Positions 55,983 through 64,000 of a stretch of DNA of 64,000 bases are shown here, one piece after another (the first letter of the stretch is position 1; every line of letters starts with the position of its first letter). The translations under genes were made by a program, and so were the position numbers. The notes beneath the pieces are model-generated. The model did no database searches and was not told the origin of the DNA. It saw nothing but the letters and a program-made list of their open reading frames with translations. Source of the stretch: Vespa crabro (lineage: Eukaryota; Arthropoda; Insecta; Hymenoptera; Vespidae); contig NC_060964.1 of assembly GCF_910589235.1 (NCBI RefSeq), positions 3,969,492-4,033,491 on the forward strand, in the 5' to 3' direction.

Positions 55983-58900
55983 TCGACGATGATACTGAAC
56001 GTCTCGGATTCTATCGAGAAATGTCGAGAACCTACACGCGTCGTCGAGTTTATAACTATACTCGATATCATTACGTAACGTTACTGTTTACAATAAGCTA
56101 GGTAAGTACGAGTCGGCGAGACGTGTTAGCTGGCGATAAACAATGATTTCCGTGCTTATAATTCGCGGAATTGAATATATACAATGTTCGTCGTTCGTCC
56201 GCTTCTCTCCTCTATTTCTTTTCGATCAGTCAGGATTTACGCCCACTGCGTGCGCTATGTGACTTACAAAGCCGATTATATAGATACACTGGTAGGAAAC
56301 GATCGAATACAAATTTATTTTCTAAGTTAAATTTCATTGGTCTTCTTCAAAATAATTTTCTTGCAAAAGGAATTATATTGGTGTGTACTAAAAGATAATC
56401 ATCATATTAATAAACCCTTTTAAAAGTTTATACTTTCAAATTTTCGAACGTAACGCAATATGAAGTTGTAATTATTTTATTTGAAAGAATATATTATGTA
56501 GTATACTTTATATAATACGTAAGAGATAAATATTTGTTTAAACCCGTTTCGCTGTTTTATAACGTCTTTCAAAAAAAAAAAAAGAAAAAAAAATGAAAAA
56601 AGCTCGATTCAAGCCGGTATGACATAATAAATAGACAAATGAAAATTACATAGTAATTTACATAACATTTTTAACATTCATCAATGTCCCATTATATAAC
56701 TTATTTTCATAAGGAAACAAAAAATATGGATTGTAAACGACTAAACAATGATAGTAAGGTTTAATCTGACGATTCTATCGCGTAAACGTTTCGTAAGAAA
56801 AGACGTATCAACGTTGGCGATTTCATCGATTTTTCGTTTTTGTTTTACATTCGTAGAGAGGATTCGATAATCAATTCTCGACCGGTTTCGTACAGTATTC
56901 CGATCATATGCGCGAATAACGAATAAAATGTGTTGCTTGACTTAACTTTTGCATCGAAAAATAATCGAAAGACTAGTGAATAGGAATGAAGAAATAAATA
57001 AAAAAGTAAAGTGAGTCTTAAATGATTATGAGAACGCGTCAATGCATACGAATCAGTCAATTTCTCAGGATGATGCAAAGAATTACGTACTGATAGAAAT
57101 AGTTGCATATTATTTGGCAACTAGCGCCATCAAAGTGACAGTCTATTCGCTTCTTTCGGTGTTCGCTTGCCCACGTGTTGGATTCTATCGATCGTTGCCA
57201 GCTAACGAACGAAGAACGAAATGCGCGCGCCTCTATACTCACAACGTCGTAATGTAAATCATCATCGTGTATAGATTCGAAAATACGTTCAAAATTTGAA
57301 TTACTTTTCCAACATTTTTCTGTCAATTATTAAATAATAGATATTATTGAACTAATACTTTTTAATAAAACTAATATAATAATCACTTATAAAATAAATA
57401 TCTTTATTTCAAAATATTTATTTTTAACAATTAACATCCCTAATAAATATCAACGAATAAATTCTGTAAAGTATAATATGGATATTATTATCAAAGATTG
57501 TTTTATGATTAAATTTCAATTGATATAATGATAAATATAAATATTTATCTGTATCTATATATAATATATATTTTTTTATAATATGTAGGATAAGTATGAG
57601 CATTAGGATTCGTAACTGTAGATTGGCAAGATTAAAGGTAGCTCCCGATTTTTGTCTTTTGATTGAAAAAGTTGACAAATGAAAAAGTTTGGGGTGTGAA
57701 AATGTAGGAAGGACAAAACAGCGCGGCGGGAAAGTAAAATTCGTGATGCGATGCGTCGTAGGCTGATGCGCCAGCCGATGCGCCGAACGATGCTCGTTGT
57801 CGACTCGTTGGATCGAGTAGACGTCATCTGCCCCGACGCGGCACAAACAGCCAGCCGGTTACGTAAAGGTCGGTCACCCGGCCACGTTCTTCTCCGACAA
57901 CGTTGCCCGCCATCGTTCCATTACCTCGCGCCCTTAACGCGTTTATTGTAGAGCCAATTTTGTCATAAATCGATACATTTATTTAATATCTTCCATGGTA
58001 TCTCATTTTTCCATTAATAGAAATGTCAATGAATTCATAATTATCATTTTCATAAATTTTATGCACGTAAATTACATTTCAATTCGTTATAACATATAAT
58101 TACATTTTTATAAATTTTATTAATTTATAACTTATAATTACAATCTTGTACACATGTTATATCAGTTGGGGAATATCAATTATTAATCGCACGCATTAGT
58201 GATTAATTTAATAATTAGTTTAATAAGATGTTTCTTTTTATTTTTTATTTTTTATATTAATTCATTCATTATGACCTCCTCATTGCATATAATTGCTTCG
58301 ATCTGCACAGAGAATTTATTTTTCTTATACAATGATCCAAATACTTTTATTATATTTTATAAAGAACTAATCATTAAGTGAAAAATTATATCGATTTCGT
58401 GATAGTTTACGTACGTTCACTTATGGCTTATTAAGGGGTTTCTAATCACAAAGAACGGAACGGACGGTCGAAGAACGGACGAAAAGAAATACTCGGTCAA
58501 GAAACACGCGATCATAGTTCGTTCCGAACGAACGATCGATCATCCGAAGCAAACCTTGGCATTCGATCATAGATAGAAAACAGAGCATGTCTATAGTCAA
58601 CATCGCGACAACTATTGATCTTACTAATGAATGAACCTGTTCCGCGTATTCTTCTCTATGCAACCTTTTCCTTTTTTTATTTCCACAAGATAGATAAGAA
58701 CAAATAAAAATATGTTTCCTTTTATCGGTAATCTTATCAATCTTTCATTGCTGGATATAATTTAAATGTAATACGATTCGAAGTTATCAGATAAAATTTA
58801 TAGAAATGGAATATGTAGTTGAATTTTTGAAACTTTTCGATACGTTCGAAAAATTATAAATATCATGGAATATATTTAGTGAGTCCATTAAAAAAATTTT

Positions 58901-61900
58901 TTATTATATCTACAAAAAAATTATATACGTAATATAAAATTTAATTACCAACATATCAATGAGAATAATCGAATAACTGTTCTATTATTTCGATTAAATA
59001 CAAGCCATATTGATCTATCGTAAAGCAAAAAGTTATCGCGCTTTAAGTCTTAAGTTTTAACGAGAATTTCAATGAGTTGCATTCCGAGAAGCACGATTAC
59101 AATCTCAACCTAACGTTATGAGTTCCTTAAGCGACGACAAACGTTAAAACGAATTTATTATGCGAGAAATGTTTAAGGCGCCATCACTTATAAGCTCCAT
59201 CGCGAAGATATGTCATTACTACTAATAGCTATTTAACGATTAAGTGTATTTCAACTACTCGTACGTTTTCCAAGAAATTCTGTTTAGGATAAAATTTATT
59301 GAAATTTGTCGTGTTTTTATGAGCAAAAAGTTTGTTTGTCGTCTGGAAAATAGCCTTCGCCATTTTTTGCAATGCACTTTGAATCGTTTCATTCATGAAT
59401 CAACCCTACGATCAATTTCGTTAAGAAATTTTCGATCGTTCGAAGTTATCCTTTCTCTCACGTTTCATAAAAAAAAATCGACTCATATAGTTTTCGATTT
59501 GTCATGTCCAACAGACGAAAAATATGCTTTCTTTCGATACTTGTAGAAACTGTCAAGGTTGTACAATGAAAGGATCGATTCAAAAAAAAAAATATATATA
59601 TATATATATCTTGTTATAGCTAGAATGAGCTACCTTACATAAGTCGTTCTCCTATCTCTATAGAGATTATTCCTTCGATCGGGTCAAAAGAAAATATATA
59701 CGTGAAAATGAAAGAAGTAAGAAGAAAAAAATTTTTAATCGATCTTATCATTTTTGATAATATAAATACAAATGTTCTAATTGAATATTATATATTAAAA
59801 ATTATTTATACTCTTTCCTTTTTATGATATTCATATAAATTTATTAAAACGGAAACGAAGTAACTCCTGTAATAATCGAATATTTCATTTATTTTAACAA
59901 TTGGCATGAGCCGTCGGTGCTCACAGCGCGTGCCGGAAATTCATTCTCCACCAACATATAGAAAGAGTTCTCGCCACGAAGGCAATGACATTGCTCACAA
60001 TGCCAGGATGCACTCCCGTCGTTTGCACCCGTCTGCCTCCGCTTGTCTCCGCGTCCACTCGACGTCACGCTCTCCTCGTCGAATCGACTCTTCACGGTCC
60101 ACGCTTTCGAAGTACGCGTCTTCTCCTCTCTCCCTCCTTTTCGAACCGATCTCCTCATGACTCGCAAGAAACGCATTTAAACTATCTTCGTTCTTTGACT
60201 ATATTTGGTCACACGTTGAATGTACAGAAAAAAAAACCATTTGTCATGTTATAGATCATCTCGATATATAAACAATAATTAAAGAAACTATGAATTAGAG
60301 AAACTATGTAAAAATTTATTTATTCAAATAAATTATTTATTATTAAATTAACATCTAAATATATTATTATTCGCATGAAAATAAAATAATCGATAATGTA
60401 CAAATATATGTCAAGTTTACATATGTATGATAAATAATTATTTATTTCTATATTGAAAATTATATGTAAAAAAAAAAAGAATGAACATGGATAAATTGAA
60501 ATAATAGAATAACAATAATGAACAACGAATAATCACAATCGTGGAACCAACTAGAACTCGATGTGAGCCCATAAAATAAGAACGTAGAATCTATTTCGAG
60601 ATAGGTACAATTAGAAAATAAAATTCTTCGTCGTGTTAAGTCTCGAACCTATTGCCATACTCGTTTTCATATCATATATAATTTGGCTTATTCGACCAAA
60701 CGATTTCAACTTCGTAACGATGAACAGAACAGCAGACAATCGTTCATATTGCTTATGCCGTAGGATAGTTAGTAGGCAATTAATATATGTTAGTAATTTG
60801 TTTAATCGACCATATCGACCTGATTTCATACTTGGATAAATGTTAAAGCGTAAAAATATTACTCTTTAAGTTGTCTCAATCGATGTTAGGTAACAAATGT
60901 ATTTTACAATAGTTCATAACTATCATGCTTAGAAAAAAAAAAATTATGCAAATATCATTATAATATATTCATGCATAATCTATAATTTCTTAATAATTGA
61001 TTGATTAAAGTAATTATTACTTTTCATTTATTTTACATTACAGTTGACGTATTTGATTAATTAAAAGTTTCAATTTTCAAGTTAATATATACGTCGCATA
61101 TCGATAAGAAATGTCAACTTTAACAATTATATAATATGGATATAAATAGTTTCTCATAATAACAGAGAATAAAATGTATTTTATTTTTGACTTTCTAAAC
61201 AAATATATAAGAAAGCTTTAATCGAATTAATATTCTTGACAAGAAGGAAGGATGAATAGCAAGTTCTACGACATTTCCTTTTGTTTCAGTGCCAAACAGT
61301 CCACTCCATCTTAGCAACAGGGCTCACGTCTTGCTCTTATTAAAGAGGCCGCAAGCATCTCTCACAGATGCCGATCAGGCGGTTAGGCTTAGGCCTGACT
61401 GGGGCAAGGTAAGCTTAGGATTTTTTCTGTTTTCTTTTTTCTTTTTTTTTTGGAAATGAACAAAGCAAACTTTTTTCGTGTTCTAACGATGATCTTATCG
61501 ACAGGGTCATTATAGAAGAGGAGTAGCATTATCGGCTTTGGGTAGATACGAAGAAGCCTTTTTCGCCCTTTGCATTAGCGTTGCCATCGACAAGAATCCT
61601 CAAGTAGTACGGCACGAACTAACCAGGGTAGGTAAATATAATTTCCCTCCTTTTCAACTAGTTGGTGCCAAAGCGTAAGAGCCTGGTAAACATAAGAGAA
61701 TAAAAGTTCTTCGTTAAAAACGATGACGTTTCCTTCGTATTCGTCGTTGTCAGTTTAACGACTAATCGTCGTTGCGATAGTCGTCAGGTGAGTTTGCCGC
61801 TTGTTATCAACTTCCTACGTTTTTTCCCTAACTGACCCTTAACTGTAATCTCTATATTCTTTTTTCTCTTTTTGTCACGAGTAAAGTAGAACCTTCATTA

Positions 61901-63993
61901 TTTGAATTTTTTTGTAATTCAACGAAACGTTCTATTTATCGTAGCAATGTGCTTTATTATACAACATATTGTATCTCGTTCCTATCAATGCAAATGTATA
62001 TTTCACGTAACGTTCGTATATCATTCTATAATAATCAAAATAAAATGTAAAATATTTGAAATCAAATTTAAGAATTAAATGATAAAAAAAGCGAATTCAC
62101 GAAACGAAAAAGAAAAGAAAGAGATAATAAAAGTTTTAGATAATTAACATAATTTTGTAATTAAAATGATATGTTATATAAATTAGGAATTTGACTATAA
62201 ATTTTTTTTTCTTTTTTTAGTTCTTGATTTTCCATGAGATATATGTAAAGTTCAATCTCAATCAATAAATTATTATTTTATTATCAAGAAATAATTTTAT
62301 TAGCTGAAAACTTTCTCTTACACATATCTTACTGTTGATTCATATATGGGAGGTTCTTCGGTAATTATAAAAAAAAAAAAAAAAAGAAAAATTCTATAGC
62401 CATTCGTAAAGAGAGGAGTGAGAAAGATAAAATAAATGATAAAAAACGTCACACGAACCTTTCACTCTGCTCCTTTCGAATAGACTGAAAACTCTTTAAA
62501 AACATTCTTGCATTATCTTTCTAGGTGTTGCATAGAATGTTATTGGCCGATTTACGTCGGCAGAGCGTCATGCAGCAGCGCACACCGTACAATTTAATAG
62601 AAGGTGTGCCCCGCACGAGAAGCCGTCACCAATTAACAAATCCCAAGCGTAATCGACGTGCCGCGTTTAATAGTTCGGATTGCGAGGACGATAGTAGCGG
62701 TGGGGAGGAGGAATTCACACAGGTATGTCGTTTCTTTTCTTATTGTCCTTTCGGTTCCTTTTCTATTATTTTTATTATTATTGTTTCCTTTTTGTAATCC
62801 ATTACTGTACTAAAACAGTAACACAAAAAAAGGATTGCCTTATTTTATTTTCACATATTTTTATTTAACCTTCATCCGTCCGACGAACTTTTGATAGGCT
62901 TGTGAACTATGACATGTCGTAATTAAAATCTAATTAATATATCTTTTTGCTAATGATTCAAGCGCGTTGCATAGATTACGTAAATATTATAGCTATCATC
63001 GTTGATATCGTGACCGCGATAAAAGGTGACGATTAATCAGTAATCGTTCACCGAGTCTAATTATAAACATGATATTCGACTCAATGTAGATTCCTACGTG
63101 ACTATCTATCCATCGTGTTTTTGACCACTAAAGAACTATAATTAATCGGACAATGAGTTGAAAACCCATTGTTCAAAAACCTCTCCGAAATCATTCGAAT
63201 TTATAGAATGTGAAATCGACCTACTCAATAACAGCTAGCTACTTTTTGCCTTTATATAATTTCATTGTTTCTTCTTTTTATCGCAGACGATAAGTCGAAG
63301 ACTTCTCTCGAATAACGCCAAACTTCAAACGATCTTGGACCGAGTATCTCAAGATATGGAAAAACTGAAAAGTAAGTGACCGAAGAAAAAGAAAAAGAAA
63401 AAGAAAGAAAAAAAAGAAAAGATTAATTCTTTGCACTCGAAATGATAACTCTCAACCTCGATTAAAATTTTGTGCTAGCATCGTATCAAAAATTTATCGT
63501 TTATGTAGGTAATTAAGTTACTTTTTTTATCAAATATATTCTTTTGACACATTTTATGATAATTGAAATATAAAATCGATCTAAAAAATTTAATTCATTC
63601 GAATTGAAGAAACGTTATATATGTAATAAAAAATAATAATATTTATAATTTATTATTAATTTTTATATGCGAATATATTGACGCGAATAAAAAACTAAGT
63701 TGCGAGACACGAAAGGTTAAGTCAACGATTTCGTAAATATTTACGTGTATTTCATCTTGATTGTGAATGCTTAAAAATAAGAATCCTTTTCAGGAGTTGA
63801 GGCAAGACCGGCTGAGGTTCTATTACCGCCATTCGCGGATGGAACTGTCGGTGAATTAGACTGTATTTTATGCTGTCGACTACTTTGGAAACCTGTAACA
63901 ACACCATGTGGGCATACATATTGTTGGATGTGTTTAGATAGGTGTTTGGATTATTCCTCGGCCTGTCCATTGTGCGTCACATCTCTTGCCGAC
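42355..63993 (+). CDS. LONRF: LONRF-family RING/TPR/LON E3 ubiquitin ligase, 5' part, six exons, continues beyond window
   Basis: Joining 42355-42922, 61290-61408, 61505-61627, 62525-62722, 63287-63371 and 63794-63993 gives 431 uninterrupted codons. The domain order is: a non-conserved N-terminus with a Ser/Thr-rich stretch (about 50-86), a C3HC4 RING (C99, C102, C114, H116, C119, C122, C129, C132), TPR repeats (about 161-262), a basic then acidic linker (about 285-336), and a second RING (C388, C391, C403, H405, C408, C411, C422, C425). RING-TPR-RING followed by a LON N-terminal domain is the known layout of vertebrate LONRF1-3 and their insect relatives, which act as ubiquitin ligases. The LON domain is not seen and should lie to the right. 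The start is supported by an in-frame TGA 21 bases upstream (42334-42336) and no intervening ATG. Which LONRF paralogue name applies cannot be decided here; insects appear to have one. Confidence 0.93.
44915..44983. repeat. (CT)n followed by (CTAT)n
   Basis: Compound microsatellite in LONRF intron 1. Confidence 0.95.
49115..49192. repeat. (CT)n/(CTTT) microsatellite
   Basis: Interrupted CT tract in LONRF intron 1. Confidence 0.9.
50628..50658. other. Perfect inverted repeat, 13-bp arms, 5-base loop
   Basis: ATTTGTAGGATAT and its exact reverse complement are separated by ATCTT, about 85 bp left of the MITE-like element at 50745. No T-run terminator logic applies in a eukaryote. Confidence 0.85.
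50745..50951. mobile_element. MITE-like element with CAGGGTGGA-type inverted ends, TA flanks (LONRF intron 1)
   Basis: The left end is TA|CAGCGTGGATTCATAG and the right end, reversed, is TA|CAGGGCGGATCAAAAG. The ends agree with each other and with the element at 31633-31809 around CAGGGTGGA. The 207-bp interior is AT-rich with no ORF. This suggests a small family with shared termini. Confidence 0.5.
52668..52788. repeat. Interrupted (CTG/CTA)n trinucleotide repeat, about 40 units
   Basis: CTG units are interspersed with CTA, TTG and TTA, each still a leucine codon in one frame. This makes a poly-leucine run of about 40 inside a 145-codon + ORF (52467-52904). It is more likely an interrupted microsatellite than a protein. 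Confidence 0.85.
53153..53203. repeat. (AT)n microsatellite
   Basis: AT dinucleotides with two AC/GT interruptions. Confidence 0.9.
53504..53625. promoter_or_regulatory. CpG-rich module A with TTACGTAA, TATA-like box and GTAGAGCC
   Basis: In order: TTACGTAA (53514), TATATAAA (53532), GCCATCGTT (53580), GTAGAGCC (53601). The first and last words recur with nearly the same spacing at 57859-57955, suggesting a shared regulatory module or an old repeat. Confidence 0.35.
54940..55140. repeat. Dispersed AT-rich repeat, copy B (in LONRF intron 1)
   Basis: It matches copy A at 23640-23960 in block order and in the 21-base block at 55071-55091 with one difference. It is shorter, through internal indels. 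Confidence 0.6.
55941..55981. repeat. (AT)n microsatellite
   Basis: Uninterrupted AT. Confidence 0.95.
57840..57960. promoter_or_regulatory. CpG-rich module B with TTACGTAA, GCCATCGTT and GTAGAGCC
   Basis: TTACGTAA at 57859, GCCATCGTT at 57909, GTAGAGCC at 57948. The distance from TTACGTAA to GTAGAGCC is 89 bp against 87 bp in module A. It lies in a GC-rich island of LONRF intron 1. Confidence 0.35.
61290..61408 (+). CDS. LONRF: LONRF exon 2: TPR 1 end and TPR 2
   Basis: A pyrimidine-rich acceptor (CCTTTTGTTTCAG) precedes base 61290 and a GTAAGC donor follows 61408. With the single base left over from exon 1 the exon reads 40 codons with no stop. It begins VPNSPLHLSNRAHVLLLLKR and ends with VRLRPDWGK. 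The NRA and the A..DADQAVRL.P.W.K pattern are typical of TPR helices A and B. Too short for standard ORF calling, it is identified by splice phase and TPR continuity. Confidence 0.92.
61505..61627 (+). CDS. LONRF: LONRF exon 3: TPR 3
   Basis: This exon has 41 whole codons between acceptor ATCGACAG and donor GTAGGT. It starts GHYRRGVALSALGRYEEAF, the canonical TPR signature (G-x2-R-G-x-A-L-x2-L-G-x-Y-x2-A), directly continuing the W-G-K of exon 2. It ends in a capping segment (VVRHELTR). The intron before it is only 96 bp. Using a second GT five bases further on (GTAAAT) would break the phase, so the first donor is preferred. Confidence 0.92.
61628..62524 (+). other. LONRF intron 3
   Basis: 897 bp between GTAGGT and TTTCTAG. 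It is AT-rich, with an A-run near 62370 and repeated GTCGTT/AACGAC words near 61742-61796. No coding potential was seen. Confidence 0.85.
62525..62722 (+). CDS. LONRF: LONRF exon 4: post-TPR helix and charged linker
   Basis: There are 66 codons between acceptor TCTTTCTAG and donor GTATGT, phase 0 at both ends. It opens with a helical VLHRMLLADLRRQS segment that completes the TPR solenoid. It then passes into a basic region (about TRSRHQLTNPKRNRR) and an acidic serine-rich cluster (SSDCEDDSSGGEEEF) with casein-kinase-2-like character. Such a charged unstructured linker between TPRs and the second RING is usual in LONRF proteins. The open frame runs on past the donor into intron sequence, which is not coding. 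Confidence 0.88.
62723..63286 (+). other. LONRF intron 4
   Basis: 564 bp between GTATGT and ATCGCAG. It contains one TTACGTAA palindrome at 62976-62983. Nothing else is recognised. Confidence 0.85.
63287..63371 (+). CDS. LONRF: LONRF exon 5: short helical linker
   Basis: An 85-base exon (28 codons plus one base) between a pyrimidine-rich acceptor (CTTTTTATCGCAG) and a perfect GTAAGT donor. It reads TISRRLLSNNAKLQTILDRV and then a short QDMEKLK helix, probably a short coiled coil. Evidence is the exact phase match to the exons on either side; no independent domain is recognised. Confidence 0.85.
63372..63793 (+). other. LONRF intron 5
   Basis: 422 bp between GTAAGT and TTTTCAG. It starts with a purine-rich (GAAAAA)-like tract and is otherwise plain AT-rich sequence. 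Confidence 0.85.
63794..63993 (+). CDS. LONRF: LONRF exon 6: second RING finger
   Basis: Acceptor CCTTTTCAG and donor GTAAGT bracket 200 bases that give 67 codons with the base carried over from exon 5. The second RING has C388-x2-C391-x11-C403-x-H405-x2-C408-x2-C411-x10-C422-x2-C425. It includes the WKPVTTPCGHTYCWMC core that is typical of the LON-proximal RING of the family and close to vertebrate LONRF. The donor lies seven bases from the window edge, so at least one more exon with the LON domain follows outside. Confidence 0.93.
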
Positions 63994-64000
63994 GTAAGTT

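Larger units (their letters stand above)
42923..61289 (+). other. LONRF intron 1, about 18.4 kb, non-coding with repeats
   Basis: The intron is bounded by GTGAGT and TTTCAG and splits the first TPR. It holds microsatellites, the inverted-repeat element at 50745-50951, one copy of a dispersed AT-rich repeat near 54940-55140, CpG-rich patches (for example 53400-53640, 54120-54370, 57720-57950, 59900-60180) and eight TTACGTAA sites. Several ORFs of 100-145 codons occur (47936-48340 +, 49605-49925 +, 52467-52904 +, 57424-57846 -), but none shows a recognisable domain. The size and the CpG patches suggest intronic regulatory elements; a nested gene is not excluded. Confidence 0.85.

Noticed and set aside
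57424..57846. 140-codon minus-strand ORF
   Set aside because: The second half is Ile/Leu/Tyr-rich AT sequence typical of random frames and the first half is antisense of a CpG island.
1..64000. tRNA genes, rRNA, known insect microRNAs, telomeric TTAGG arrays, CRISPR arrays
   Set aside because: None was seen by eye on either strand. A covariance-model search could still find a structured RNA.

Overview
This window looks like nuclear DNA of an insect, probably a hymenopteran. It is strongly AT-rich with short CpG-containing patches, has many (TA)n, (GA)n and (CT)n microsatellites and long homopolymer runs, and carries a gene with GT-AG introns and insect-like start contexts. There are no operons, Shine-Dalgarno sites or dense ORFs. 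The clade is an inference from composition and protein flavour; no database search was possible.

One gene is clear. On the + strand, from 42,355 to the right edge, lies a LONRF-family gene (LON peptidase N-terminal domain and RING finger protein, a predicted E3 ubiquitin ligase). Six exons are visible: 42355-42922, 61290-61408, 61505-61627, 62525-62722, 63287-63371 and 63794-63993. Their reading phases match across every junction and give 431 codons with the order RING - TPR repeats - acidic linker - RING. The C-terminal LON substrate-binding domain expected of the family must lie beyond base 64,000. The first intron is about 18.4 kb and cuts a TPR repeat; the other introns are 96-897 bp.

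A second gene is probable. On the - strand, 6818-6936 reads as a first coding exon (up to 40 residues) with a perfect GTAAGT donor and an upstream acceptor, so its later exons would lie to the left, outside the recognised part of the window. Its family was not recognised. A possible untranslated first exon on the + strand ends at 20,832 with a 15-codon upstream ORF.

The rest (roughly 1-42 kb and the big LONRF intron) is non-coding: microsatellites, a perfect 61-bp tandem duplication (19342-19468), two short elements with CAGGGTGGA-like inverted ends and TA flanks (31633-31809, 50745-50951), a two-copy dispersed AT-rich repeat (about 23640-23960 and 54940-55140), and CpG-rich patches. The palindrome TTACGTAA, a PAR-bZIP type site, occurs 15 times, all after base 21,000 and well above a composition-based expectation. 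I found no convincing evidence of an undescribed multi-gene system, CRISPR array, virus or intact transposase. The most unusual signals are the TTACGTAA excess, the paired GC-rich modules and the small inverted-repeat elements.
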